A stretch of DNA of 64,000 bases, taken from positions 355,793 through 419,792 of the forward strand of contig NZ_FMAD01000005.1 of NCBI RefSeq assembly GCF_900094595.1, in the 5' to 3' direction. How positions within the stretch are numbered: position 1 is the first letter of the stretch; each line of letters opens with the position of its first letter. A model generated the notes under the pieces. That model was not told the origin of the DNA. It searched no databases and saw nothing but the letters and a program-made list of their open reading frames with translations. Source of the DNA: Cupriavidus alkaliphilus. Its GTDB lineage: Bacteria; Pseudomonadota; Gammaproteobacteria; Burkholderiales; Burkholderiaceae. The translations under genes and the position numbers were made by a program. Positions 17,082 through 25,806 of the stretch are shown one piece after another.

Positions 17082-17999
17082 TTATTTTCCTGCCAAGCGA
17101 CCTTCACCAAGACGTAGTTCATGGATCAGTTCGACCAAAGCGCGTAGCCGCACCGTCACGAACCTGTGGCCAGAGTAGTAAAGCCTGAGGCCGCCAAACG
17201 GCTGGCACCAGGGAACGAGCACGGGGACCAGGGCGCCGGATTTCAATTCTTCATCGATGAACCATTCCGAGATGAAGCCGATGCCGAGTCCGAGCAGCAC
17301 CGCCTGTTTGATGGCCGGCGTCTCGGAGAGGGCCATGCGCACTGGCAGATCCATCTGCAGCTTCTGGCTCTTGTGCTTCAGTTCCCATTGATAGATGCCG
17401 CCGTGGGACATGCGCATGCCGATGGTCTGGTGCTTGAGCAGATCGCGCGGATGCCTGGGCGTACCGTTGCGCTTCAGGTACTCGGGCGTTGCCACGACGA
17501 GCATGCGGAGGTTGCGGGACAGCGGCACGGCGATCATATCTTGCGGCACGGATTCGGCAAGACGGATGCCCGCATCGAAGCCTTCGGCGACAACGTCGAT
17601 CAGGCGCGACTCGCTCACGATGTCGATGCATACCTGGGGATAGCGCTGCGCGTACGGATGGAAAAGCGGTTCCAGCAGCAAGAGGGCTACCCCCTGCGGT
17701 GCATTGATGCGCAAGGTACCGCTGGGCGCGTCCGACTCGGTTTCCGCCTCTTCGTTGGCCCGTTGGATTTCGGCGAGCGCTGGCGCTATGCGCGCCACGT
17801 AGCGCTGACCCGCATCGGTTAGGGCCACGCTGCGCGTCGAGCGGTTGAACAAGCGCACTTTCAGCCGCGCCTCGAGGCCGGAAACGGCGCTGCTCACCGC
17901 CGTGGTCGACATGCCAAGCTCTAGCGCCGCGCCACGAAAACTGCTGCGGCGTGCGACGGCCAGAACCACCTCAAGCTCGGTCATTCCTGTGCGGTGCAT
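17082..17999 (-). CDS. LysR-family transcriptional regulator
   Basis: 305 residues from MHRTGMTELEVVLAV. The winged HTH spans about 5-65 (RRSSFRGAALELGMSTTAV, LEARLKVRLFNRSTRSVAL) and the effector domain about 90-295 with GTLRINAPQGVALLLLEP and GFDAGIRLAESVPQDM. The start at 17999 has an AGGA site 6 bases upstream; frames starting 12 or 17 codons earlier lack one. It is divergent from the aldehyde dehydrogenase gene with 144 bases between, the usual arrangement for a LysR activator and its target. Confidence 0.9.
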   Translation of the reverse strand: MHRTGMTELEVVLAVARRSSFRGAALELGMSTTAVSSAVSGLEARLKVRLFNRSTRSVALTDAGQRYVARIAPALAEIQRANEEAETESDAPSGTLRINAPQGVALLLLEPLFHPYAQRYPQVCIDIVSESRLIDVVAEGFDAGIRLAESVPQDMIAVPLSRNLRMLVVATPEYLKRNGTPRHPRDLLKHQTIGMRMSHGGIYQWELKHKSQKLQMDLPVRMALSETPAIKQAVLLGLGIGFISEWFIDEELKSGALVPVLVPWCQPFGGLRLYYSGHRFVTVRLRALVELIHELRLGEGRLAGK

Positions 18000-18143
18000 A
18001 GATTGTCCTGATTTTCGGGATGCGTCATCTGTCATAGGACGGCTTATCAAAACAATAACGTATTCCTAGACTTCAATGCACGCCGGACGTGGGGAGCTCT
18101 CCCCCTCCTCCCCTACGCCGCCAGTCATTCCAAAGGAAACGAA

Positions 18144-19574
18144 ATGCAACGCATTGATCATATGTACATTAATGGCGAGTTCGTGACGCCGCACGGCCAG
18201 GAATGGTTCGATCTGCACAACCCCAGCACGGAAGAGATCATTGGCCAGGTTCGGCTGGGCGACGAGAAGGACGCGCAACGCGCAATTGCTGCGGCGCGGG
18301 CAGCATTCCCCGCCTGGTCACGCACCACGCGCGAGGAACGCATTGCAGCGCTGCGGCGCATGCACCGGGCCATCGCTGAACGCGAGGAGGAACTGCTGCA
18401 GGCCATCGTGACCGAATATGGTGCGCCGTCCGTGCGCTCGCGCTGGATGGCGGAGTATCCCGCCCAGACCGTTGCACAAGCAATCGACGCGCTGGAATCG
18501 TTTGAGTTTGAGGAGCGCGCTGGCGCCGCACGTGTTGTGATGACGCCGGTTGGCGTCGCGGGCCTGATCACGCCCTGGAACAGCAACGCCGGGTTTATCT
18601 CCAACAAGCTGGCGACGGCGCTGGCCGCTGGATGCACAGCCGTCATCAAGCCCAGTGAGATGAGCGCAATGCAGACGCAGATCGTGGCCGAGGCGCTGCA
18701 CGAGGCCGGCCTCCCGCCCGGCGTGTTCAACATCGTCAATGGCCGCGGCGACGTGGTTGGCGAAGAGATCGTGCGCAACCCTGGCATAGCCAAGATCTCG
18801 TTCACCGGCTCTTCCGCCGTCGGTCAGCGGCTGTTGAGCGCGGGGGCCGTCACCATGAAGCGTGTGACGCTGGAGCTGGGCGGCAAGTCGCCGACGGTGG
18901 TGCTCGATGACGCAGACTTCGCCGAGATCATGCCGCTCGTGCTCCAGGCTGGCTTCCTCAACAGCGGCCAGGCCTGCATTGCCGGCACCCGCATTCTGGT
19001 GCCGCGCCATCGGCTTGCGGAGTTCGAGCAAATCGCAAGGGAAGCGGTTTCACACGTCAAATCCGGCGATCCGCGTCAAGCTGACACCGACATCGGCCCA
19101 ATGGTAAGCGCCAGGCAATGGGAACGGGTGCAGAACTACATCCGCATTGGGATGGATGAAGGCGCAGCGTTGCTGGCCGGTGGCGAAGGACGACCCGACG
19201 GATTGCACAGGGGCTGGTTCGTCAAGCCCACACTCTTCACGAACGCGAGCAACCAGATGCGCATTGCGCGCGAGGAGATCTTTGGGCCTGTCCTCACCAT
19301 CATCCCTTACACCGACGATGCCGAAGCTGTCTCCATCGCCAATGACACTGCCTACGGCCTGAGCGCGATCGTGCTTGGCAAGGACATCGAGCGCTGCGAA
19401 CGCATCGCCCGGCTGATCGACGCGGGCCGCGTGCTCGTCAACACGCTCGTCCATGAGCCGCGCGCGCCGTTTGGCGGCTTCAAACATTCAGGACTTGGTC
19501 GCGAGATGGGGAAATGGGGCATCAGTGCGTACCTGGAGCCCAAGACCTTGATGATGGAGTCGGCGCAGGCTTAA
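18144..19574 (+). CDS. NAD(P)-dependent aldehyde dehydrogenase
   Basis: 476 residues, full ALDH length. Landmarks are TPVGVAGLITPWNSNAGF near 131, FTGSSAVGQ near 223, general base E244 in LELGGKS, nucleophile C278 in GQACIAG, and EEIFGPVLTIIPY near 381. A GGAAACGAA site precedes the ATG. It oxidises an aldehyde to the acid; the cofactor and substrate cannot be read from the sequence. Its regulation is most likely by the divergent LysR protein. Confidence 0.92.
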   Translation: MQRIDHMYINGEFVTPHGQEWFDLHNPSTEEIIGQVRLGDEKDAQRAIAAARAAFPAWSRTTREERIAALRRMHRAIAEREEELLQAIVTEYGAPSVRSRWMAEYPAQTVAQAIDALESFEFEERAGAARVVMTPVGVAGLITPWNSNAGFISNKLATALAAGCTAVIKPSEMSAMQTQIVAEALHEAGLPPGVFNIVNGRGDVVGEEIVRNPGIAKISFTGSSAVGQRLLSAGAVTMKRVTLELGGKSPTVVLDDADFAEIMPLVLQAGFLNSGQACIAGTRILVPRHRLAEFEQIAREAVSHVKSGDPRQADTDIGPMVSARQWERVQNYIRIGMDEGAALLAGGEGRPDGLHRGWFVKPTLFTNASNQMRIAREEIFGPVLTIIPYTDDAEAVSIANDTAYGLSAIVLGKDIERCERIARLIDAGRVLVNTLVHEPRAPFGGFKHSGLGREMGKWGISAYLEPKTLMMESAQA

Positions 19575-19631
19575 TAACTGTTGGCAACGGCTGGTGAAGC
19601 GGCTCGATGTGTAGCCATCGATGCAACGCCA

Positions 19632-19685
19632 GCCTCGCCGCACATAACGGACCTGTCCGCATTTTTGTGTGCGAGGCGGTTTTTG
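19632..19685 (+). terminator. Rho-independent terminator after the aldehyde dehydrogenase
   Basis: GCCTCGC at 19632 pairs with GCGAGGC at 19671-19677; adjoining GCACA and TGTG extend the stem, and a small GGAC-GTCC hairpin lies inside the loop. A run of five T follows at 19680-19684. Confidence 0.55.
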
Positions 19686-19692
19686 AATTCTG

Positions 19693-20080
19693 TTAGCCCC
19701 GTGCCCCAGTAAATCGCTCGCCATACAGAATAGCAAACTGGTTCATGGCGGACTTCCAGTCATAGGTCGTGCGAACGGACTTGGCCAGCACTTTGCGCAG
19801 CGCCAGCCACAGCAGCTTGACAGCGGCTTCATCCGAGGGGAAGTGCCCTCGGGTTTTGATGATCTTGCGCAGCTGCATAATCAAGCTTTCGATGGCATTG
19901 GTGGTGTAGATCACGCGCCGATCTCGGGCGGGAACACGAAGAAAGGCGTGACGTGCTCCCAGGCGCGTCGCCACGACTGGGCGATCATCGGCAGTTTTTC
20001 ACCCCACGGGCCGTCGGCGAAGTCCTGCAGCGCCTGCTCGGCCTCCTGCTCGCTGGCCGCGCTGTAGATTGGCCGCAAGC
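19693..20080 (-). pseudogene. IS256-family transposase remnant with frameshift
   Basis: Only the C-terminal third of a mutator-type (IS256) transposase remains. The piece LRPIYSAASEQEAEQALQD runs through WGEKLPMIAQSWRRAWEHV and FFVFPPEI, then breaks. The sense resumes one frame over as RRVIYTTNAIESLIMQLRK and ends ERFTGARG plus stop. Adding one C near 19919 (ATC CGG CGC for ATCGGCGC) restores the family motif PPEIRRVIYTTNAIE. No upstream catalytic Asp region is present, and terminal inverted repeats were not found. The element is dead. Confidence 0.8.
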
Positions 20081-20357
20081 CAGGCAAGCGGCATGTGTCG
20101 GATTTCACGGATTTCGTATCGCCGGGTATATGGCAATGATGGAGATACATGCCGGTACAAAGCGGCGCGCCCGGAGAGTCGCTATCGTCCAGCGTCTCCT
20201 CGCCAGTGCGCCGGTTGCAGCGCTGTCAGTTCGCCTCCGGAATCTGCGTGCGTGACACACCAGCCGCGCCGGGCAATCCGCTGCGCATGCATTGCGCAGA
20301 AGCAAGGGGATGTCTGCAGGCGCAGCGGACAACCCCTACCCATCCCCAACGGTACTG
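20081..20357. other. Intergenic stretch beside the IS remnant
   Basis: No gene supported. It contains a short dyad GCGCA-TGCAT-TGCGC near 20282. Probably scar sequence from the insertion element plus the 3' region of the hydrolase gene. Confidence 0.4.
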
Positions 20358-21131
20358 TTACTTGCGCGACGCCTGCACGGCGTCGAGGATCACTTTGGCA
20401 ACCTCAGCCGGCCTGGACTGCTGGGGAACATGGCTCGTCGGCAAGCTGGTCACCTTGGCGCCGATTGTCTTCGCCATGGCGCGCTCCAGCTCGGGCGGAA
20501 TCATGCGATCCTTCTCGCTGACGATGTACCATGAGGGCCTGGTCGACCATGCCGCGGCGCCCACCTTCTCGCCGAACGCCTTTGCCTGGATGGGGCCCTG
20601 CGTCGCCGCCATGACTCGCGCCTGCGCGCGTGGCACGTCCTGGGCAAAGTCGTTGGCGATGGCGTCGGGGGGAAGCGTGGCGTACCCTTCGGCATCGACA
20701 ACCAGCCTGGAGATGCCAGGCGCTGGCGCATAGCCTTTGCCAAGCTCCTCGGTGGATTGTCCCGCCTTGGGTGCAAAAGCGGCGACGTACACCAGGCCGA
20801 CTACCTTGTCATGGTTGCCCGCCTCGGTAATCACCGTTCCCCCCCACGAATGACCGACAAGCACAACCTTGCCTGGCTGATTGTTAATGGCCCGGCGCGT
20901 GGCGGCCACATCGTCGGCCAGTGAATTCAGCCCGTTCTGCACCGCTTGTACCTGGATTCCCTTCGCTTGCAGCAAGGGAATGACCCTGGCCCAGTCTGAC
21001 CCGTCAGCAAATGCGCCGTGCACGATGACAACGGATGGCTTACTGTGGCCATTGCCGGCGGCATAGACCGCATGACTGGCGGCCAGGCTCAACGCGCCCA
21101 GAGCAAGGGCGACTACGCTACGATTCAGCAT
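20358..21131 (-). CDS. Secreted alpha/beta-hydrolase
   Basis: 257 residues from MLNRSVVALALGALSLA with a signal peptide ending in VYA; a GGAGAACCAAG site precedes the ATG. The hydrolase fold is clear: oxyanion region SVVIVHGAFADGSDW, nucleophile S95 in VLVGHSWGG, acid Asp in IVSEKDRMIP, and His in TSHVPQQSRP. This subgroup (salicylate esterase/haloperoxidase-like, often annotated as chloride peroxidase-type hydrolase) is exported to the periplasm here. It is divergent from the LuxR/HD-GYP-like regulator; the space between contains a 26-base perfect palindrome. Confidence 0.88.
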   Translation of the reverse strand: MLNRSVVALALGALSLAASHAVYAAGNGHSKPSVVIVHGAFADGSDWARVIPLLQAKGIQVQAVQNGLNSLADDVAATRRAINNQPGKVVLVGHSWGGTVITEAGNHDKVVGLVYVAAFAPKAGQSTEELGKGYAPAPGISRLVVDAEGYATLPPDAIANDFAQDVPRAQARVMAATQGPIQAKAFGEKVGAAAWSTRPSWYIVSEKDRMIPPELERAMAKTIGAKVTSLPTSHVPQQSRPAEVAKVILDAVQASRK

Positions 21132-21202
21132 CTTGGTTCTCCGTTTGCATTCACGGAAACTTTTCCGTGGCTGTCGCGAGTTTGCAGAATCCGGCCCCGG
21201 AC

Positions 21203-21228
21203 CGGCATCGGTCGATCGACCGATGCCG
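21203..21228. promoter_or_regulatory. 26-bp perfect palindrome, likely operator
   Basis: CGGCATCGGTCGA followed directly by its exact complement TCGACCGATGCCG, with no spacer. It sits midway between the divergent starts of the hydrolase (21131) and the regulator (21285), so it could govern both. Confidence 0.6.
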
Positions 21229-21284
21229 CCCGCGCTCGAGCCGGTAATGCTTTCGTTGATGCTGGTCCTCACGCTTTCCTTACG

Positions 21285-22733
21285 ATGCAAAATCCGGTCA
21301 ACGTCCCACTCAATGATGCTGTCCTGGCGCTGGCCTTCGTCGGCGACCTCAGCATGGGCCAACCTACGGACCACTCGCTGCGCACGGCAAGACTGGCATC
21401 AAGCCTTGCTGCGGAAGCCGGCGGGTCCATCCCCGACCGCGTTGCAGCCAGCCAGGTTGCCTTATTACGCTGGTCTGGCTGCACCGCCAATGCCTCCGGT
21501 TTCGAGCAGTTGCTGGGCGACGATGTGGCGGGCCGCGACGCCATGCTGACGCTGACATTGCCCGCGTTCGACGGGCAGGCGCGCGCAGGCATCCTTCCCC
21601 TGGCGCAGATCCATTGCGAGGTGTCGGGCGATATCGCCTCCATGCTTGGCCTGGGCGCGGAGGTGGAGGCCGGCCTGCGCAATGTCTTTGAAGCGTACGA
21701 TGGCAACGGCATGCCTGGCCGAATCGGGCATCCGCACGTGCCCCCCGTTGTCTATCATGTCGCCCTCGCCAGCGACCTTGAAATCCTCAGCCGGGCCCAT
21801 GGCATCGATACTGCCCTGGCCTACATTGCAGGCTTCGCCAATGCCAGGTACCCGGCCGCCCTGGTTGCACTTGTGAGCCAGCATGCGAAGGCGTGGCTCG
21901 AGGCGCTGGAGTCAGCCCCGTTGCTGGCGGAGATCGCAGCCTTGCCGGGCCACGGCGCCACCGAGGTGGCCCTGCCGCTGGTCGGCGACGTCATCGACCT
22001 GAAGCTGCCATGGCTGGCGGGCCATTCGCGCCAGGTTGCGGAGCTGGCGAAGGTCAGCGCCGCCATGCAGGGATTCGATGCCGACTTGCAGAATTGCCTT
22101 TATCGCGCAGGCTTGATTCACGGCGTCGGCCGCGCGGCCTTGCCAAACCGTCTTTGGAACAACCCCGGGAGGCTGCAGGCTTCGGACTGGGAGCGTGTTC
22201 GGCTGATGCCGTACTGGACTTTCCGGGCTGCGCGGCACTTCCGCCAGCTTGGCGCGGAAGCCGAGCTGGCCTCGTATGCCTATGAGCGGCTGGACGGCAG
22301 CGGCTACTACCGCGGGCTTGCCGGCGACGCACTGTCTGGCGCGCAACGGACCCTCGCCGTGTCGACGGCCTGGGTGGCCCTTCGCTCCCGTCGGCCCTGG
22401 CGGGCCGCCCATTCGTACGACGATGCCGCTGTCTTGCTGCGCTCCGAAGCGGCGCAAGGGCGTTTCGATGGCCAGATCGTGGAAGCGACGCTGGCGGCTG
22501 CGCGCGGCGACAAGGTGCGCGCGCTACCGTCCAGATCGTCCGTCTCGCTTTCCGAAAGGGAGACAGAGGTACTACGCCAGATCTCGCTGGGAGAGAGCAA
22601 CAAGGAGGTAGCCCGCACGCTCGCGATCAGTCCGAGCACGGTCCGCACCCATGTGGAGAACATTTTCCGCAAGCTCGAATGCTCCACCCGTGCTGCCGCG
22701 ACCCTGAAAGCCTTCACGCTCGGCTTGCTTTAG
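21285..22733 (+). CDS. LuxR-type regulator with degenerate HD-GYP domain
   Basis: 482 residues from MQNPVNVPLNDAVLAL. The N-terminal part repeats HD-like helices (LSMGQPTDHSLRTARLASS). Residues about 250-400 follow the HD-GYP order: a helix YRAGLIHGVGRAALPNRLW where a canonical protein has HDIGKIGIP, then YERLDGSGYYRGLAGDALSG for HERWDGSGYPxGL. The metal-binding HD is replaced by HG and GYP by GYY, so cyclic-di-GMP hydrolysis is unlikely. The C-terminal 65 residues are a LuxR HTH (LSERETEVLRQISLGESNKE, VRTHVENIFRKL). It may bind a ligand with the dead HD-GYP fold and control the divergent hydrolase. Confidence 0.8.
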   Translation: MQNPVNVPLNDAVLALAFVGDLSMGQPTDHSLRTARLASSLAAEAGGSIPDRVAASQVALLRWSGCTANASGFEQLLGDDVAGRDAMLTLTLPAFDGQARAGILPLAQIHCEVSGDIASMLGLGAEVEAGLRNVFEAYDGNGMPGRIGHPHVPPVVYHVALASDLEILSRAHGIDTALAYIAGFANARYPAALVALVSQHAKAWLEALESAPLLAEIAALPGHGATEVALPLVGDVIDLKLPWLAGHSRQVAELAKVSAAMQGFDADLQNCLYRAGLIHGVGRAALPNRLWNNPGRLQASDWERVRLMPYWTFRAARHFRQLGAEAELASYAYERLDGSGYYRGLAGDALSGAQRTLAVSTAWVALRSRRPWRAAHSYDDAAVLLRSEAAQGRFDGQIVEATLAAARGDKVRALPSRSSVSLSERETEVLRQISLGESNKEVARTLAISPSTVRTHVENIFRKLECSTRAAATLKAFTLGLL

Positions 22734-23197
22734 CTCTTCACATATGCACCGGCTGTTCTGGAGTATCCGATCGGCTATGACGCGGGCGCAAAGCGGCGCG
22801 ATGGGAATTACCCATCGCGCCGCCCAGGAAAAGCCGGAAACCCGGCCGAGTTCCGCTCGGCAAAGTTGGCGTGTTAAAGCAATGTGGCGGGAGGCGGAAG
22901 TTTGCTTGTCAGCAGTCGTTGACGGCGCCGAAGATTGAATGACGGGTTAGGGTCGGTAGTTGCCTCTGGCGCCAGCACGCCCAGATTGGATGAACCAAGG
23001 GCGGGGACTGGCCAGAATCCGACGCCCAGTCAGATATTCGTCACGGCCGGTCACGCGCGAATTCGGCCAAGGGATTCATAAACCGTAAGCCAGCACTGAT
23101 CGACGCTCGCCGGCGCTGAAGCGTGGAGAGCGCTGCAGGTTGCCCGCCTTGCGCGCCGCATCATCCGGCGACTTTCGCCGGCCCTGCCCCCCCTGGT
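22734..23197. other. Intergenic stretch, no supported gene
   Basis: A 64-codon frame at 22744 lacks a ribosome site and family features. The stretch holds dispersed GGCCGGTC/CGGCCAAG short dyads like those near 11.65 and 15.78 kb but no full copy of that repeat. Confidence 0.4.
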
Positions 23198-23767
23198 CTA
23201 GGGATGAATCGTTTCGCCGCGATCGAGCATGCCGATGAACTCCTCGATCTTGCGCACGCGCGTTGCGGGTTTTTTGGCATTCTGGATCCGAAACAGGATG
23301 GCGTAGCGGTTGCGGCTGTTCAGCGTCGCAAAGAACGCGCTGGCCTTGGGATTGGCATCCAGTGCGGCCTGCAGGTCGTCCGGCACGACCGAGTTGCTGG
23401 CCGACGTATAGGCAGCCTCCCAGCGGCCGTCCTCTTTGGCTTTCTCGATTTCTCGCATGCCCGAAGGAAGCATTCTGCCTGCAGCGATCAGCGCTTCGGC
23501 CCGGTCTTTGTTGAGTCTGGACCAGATACTTTTGGCGGAGCGTCGCGTGAAGCGTTGCAGCCAGTACCCATCACTTTCAGCCTGTTTTTGACCATCGATC
23601 CAGCCATGACACAGGGCACTTTCCAGTGCCTGCTCATAGGTCAAGGTTGCCTGCCCGGCGCCCTTTTTTGCCAGGCGCAGCCAGATCCCGGTCGAGGTAC
23701 TGCCGTTCTGCGTCAACCAGCTTTCCCATTCATTCTGGTCAGGAAAGGTCAGACGAGGCTCTGTCAT
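23198..23767 (-). CDS. YdeI/OmpD-associated family protein
   Basis: 189 residues. The N-terminal domain has the YdeI pattern: FPDQNEWESWLTQNG, GIWLRLAKKGAGQATLTYEQ and ALCHGWIDGQKQAESDGYWL. It is followed by RSAKSIWSRLNKDRAEALI near residue 78. The C-terminal half, DDLQAALDANPKASAFFATL and RIQNAKKPATRVRKIEEF, is the second conserved block. Members are called bacteriocin-protection or OmpD-associated proteins; the molecular job is not settled. It is monocistronic as far as the sequence shows. Confidence 0.88.
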   Translation of the reverse strand: MTEPRLTFPDQNEWESWLTQNGSTSTGIWLRLAKKGAGQATLTYEQALESALCHGWIDGQKQAESDGYWLQRFTRRSAKSIWSRLNKDRAEALIAAGRMLPSGMREIEKAKEDGRWEAAYTSASNSVVPDDLQAALDANPKASAFFATLNSRNRYAILFRIQNAKKPATRVRKIEEFIGMLDRGETIHP

Positions 23768-23924
23768 GAAGGATCCGCAAGTTGCATTCAGGCAGCGAGG
23801 CGTATTCGTTCACTGAAACCCGCTGGTTACCGACCTGCGCCGATTTTGGCATAGCCGGTTTGAATAGCGCCGCAGAACGACCGACTTCTGCCGGCGGGTC
23901 CCGATCGGCGTATCCCCGGGCCGA

Positions 23925-24353
23925 TCAGGCCCTGGGCCAAAGGATCAACTGCGTATTGCGAAAGCTGGCGATCAGGGCATTGTCGGCCTCGCGACGGACC
24001 TCGGCATCCCAGACCTGGGTGGTGCGTCCCTTATGGATCGGCCGCGCGGTGCAGGTCACGATGCCATCGCGGGCCGTTCCAAGCATGTTGCTCTTGAGCT
24101 CCACGGTGGTGAAGCCGCTGGCCCCTGGCGGCAAGCTTCGTACGGTTCCGTAGCCGCAACATGTATCTGCGAGCGAGACTACCGTTCCCGCATGCAAGTA
24201 CCCATTCCATGCTGCCAAGGCACGACGCACTTTAAGCGTCGCCACTACCTCGTCTAACTCTACCTTGACGAAGCGCATGCCAAGAAGACCAGGCAAATAG
24301 TCCGCACCGGCCGCATTCCATTCTTCCAGCGTAACGGGAGGAGCAATGTCCAT
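23925..24353 (-). CDS. PaaI-family hotdog thioesterase
   Basis: 142 residues from MDIAPPVTLEEWNAAG. Hotdog fold signatures are LGMRFVKVELDEVVATLKV, LHAGTVVSLADTCCGYGTV and GFTTVELKSNMLGTARDG. The LHAG..S.AD motif carries the catalytic acid region of PaaI-type acyl-CoA thioesterases. It would hydrolyse an aryl- or acyl-CoA ester in the cytoplasm. Located just downstream of the CoA-transferase gene, with 93 bases between, on the same strand, and thus possibly part of the same acyl-CoA pathway. Confidence 0.85.
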   Translation of the reverse strand: MDIAPPVTLEEWNAAGADYLPGLLGMRFVKVELDEVVATLKVRRALAAWNGYLHAGTVVSLADTCCGYGTVRSLPPGASGFTTVELKSNMLGTARDGIVTCTARPIHKGRTTQVWDAEVRREADNALIASFRNTQLILWPRA

Positions 24354-24446
24354 GACTTGTCTCGGTTGAACAGGGCAGTGCACCATTCTACCGACCTGCC
24401 TGCCAGCCAGCGCCAGGGCATTGCGCGGCGGCGGGCCGAGGGTGTG

Positions 24447-25682
24447 TCAGATCACACCCTCGGCCCGCAACCGCGCCAGCTCTTCTTCTCCAATTCCCAA
24501 CTCCCCATAAACCTCCGCATTGTGTTCTCCCACATCCGGCCCGGTACGCGGTAACGGCGGCGCATACCCCGAAAAACGGGGCACCGCGCAAGGCGCCGGC
24601 ACCGTGCCCAAGTCCGCATCGGGCAGCCGCACGATGGCCTGGCGCGCCACCATCTGCGGGTCCTCGACGATATCGGCGATGCTGAACACTTTGCTGAACG
24701 GCACCTGGCATTGCTCAAGCCGCGCCGCCGCGGCGGCGTAGGGCTGTGCGGCAAACCACTCGGCGATGCAGCCGTCGAGGGCTTCGATATGCCGCACGCG
24801 GCCGGCGTTGGTTGCGTATTCCGGGGCCTGTGCCAGTTGCGGCGCGTCCATGGCCTCGGCCAAGCGGCGGAAGGTGGCGTCGGACGAGGCCACCACGGTG
24901 ACCCAGGTATCGTCGGCGGTGCGGTACATGTTGGAGGGCGCGGCGTAGGTGGTGCGGTTGCCGGCGCGCTGGCGCACATGGCCGAGCTGTTCGTATTCGA
25001 TGGCGAGCGGGTCCAGCAGGCGGAACAGTGCCTCGGTAGCGGCCAGGTCGATCTCGCGGCCGGGCTGGCCCGGTCTGGCGCGCTGTTCCGCCACCGCGGT
25101 GGCGATGGCAAAGGCGCCGAAGAGTCCGGCGATCATGTCGCCCACCGGATAGTTCATATGCATCGGCCCGCTCTGCGCCGTGCCCGCCAGGTTGGTAAAG
25201 CCGCTGCGGGCTTCGAAGATGCGGGCAAACCCCGGGCGCGTTGCATCGGGCCCGGTCTGGCCGAAGCCGGTCAGCCGCAGCACGATCAGCCTGGGGTTGG
25301 CCGCGTGCAGTGTTTCAAGATCGAGCCCCCATCGCGCCAGCGTGCCGGTGCGGAAATTCTCCACCAGCACGTTGAAGCGCGGCAGCAGGCGCAGGAAGAT
25401 CTCGCGGCCGCGCGGCGTGCGCACGTCGAGTGAGATGCCGCGCTTGCCGCGGTTGGTCACTTTCCAGTACAGCGCGTGGTCCTTGGTGACGGGCTCGAGT
25501 CCGCGCAGCGGATCGCTGCCGTCTGGCAGTTCCAGCTTGACCACCTCGGCGCCCATGTCGGCGCACAACGTGGCGGAAAACGGTGCCGCCACCACGGTGG
25601 CCATGTCGAGGATGCGCAACCCGGCGAGCGGGCCGTTGCCCGGTGCTTGGGGCGATACAGGTTGGACGTAGGTGTCTGGCAT
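24447..25682 (-). CDS. CaiB/BaiF family (class III) CoA-transferase
   Basis: 411 residues from MPDTYVQPVSPQAPG. Class III CoA-transferase features are GLRILDMATVVAAPFSATL, DMGAEVVKLELPDGSDPLR, TNRGKRGISLDVRTPRG, LVENFRTGTLARWGLD (near 113) and LIVLRLTGFGQTGPDATRPG. The Asp that forms the acyl anhydride lies near residue 175 in YPVGDMIAG. It moves CoA between carboxylic acids. Divergent from IclR with 124 bases between; the IclR-Bug-ACAD genes on the other side suggest one substrate: uptake, CoA activation, dehydrogenation. Confidence 0.92.
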   Translation of the reverse strand: MPDTYVQPVSPQAPGNGPLAGLRILDMATVVAAPFSATLCADMGAEVVKLELPDGSDPLRGLEPVTKDHALYWKVTNRGKRGISLDVRTPRGREIFLRLLPRFNVLVENFRTGTLARWGLDLETLHAANPRLIVLRLTGFGQTGPDATRPGFARIFEARSGFTNLAGTAQSGPMHMNYPVGDMIAGLFGAFAIATAVAEQRARPGQPGREIDLAATEALFRLLDPLAIEYEQLGHVRQRAGNRTTYAAPSNMYRTADDTWVTVVASSDATFRRLAEAMDAPQLAQAPEYATNAGRVRHIEALDGCIAEWFAAQPYAAAAARLEQCQVPFSKVFSIADIVEDPQMVARQAIVRLPDADLGTVPAPCAVPRFSGYAPPLPRTGPDVGEHNAEVYGELGIGEEELARLRAEGVI

Positions 25683-25806
25683 GCGGGTCTCCAGCGGCAG
25701 GTTTGTCCGCTGCAAGGTGGCAGGCGGCCGCCTTGGACGCAAGCATGGTTTCGCTGTGCGGAACGGTCGTGCTACAACGTTGACGTCCCCTTTTCCGGAT
25801 CCCAGC

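Noticed and set aside
22744..22938. 64-codon plus-strand frame
   Set aside because: No ribosome site and no similarity to a known protein; intergenic composition.
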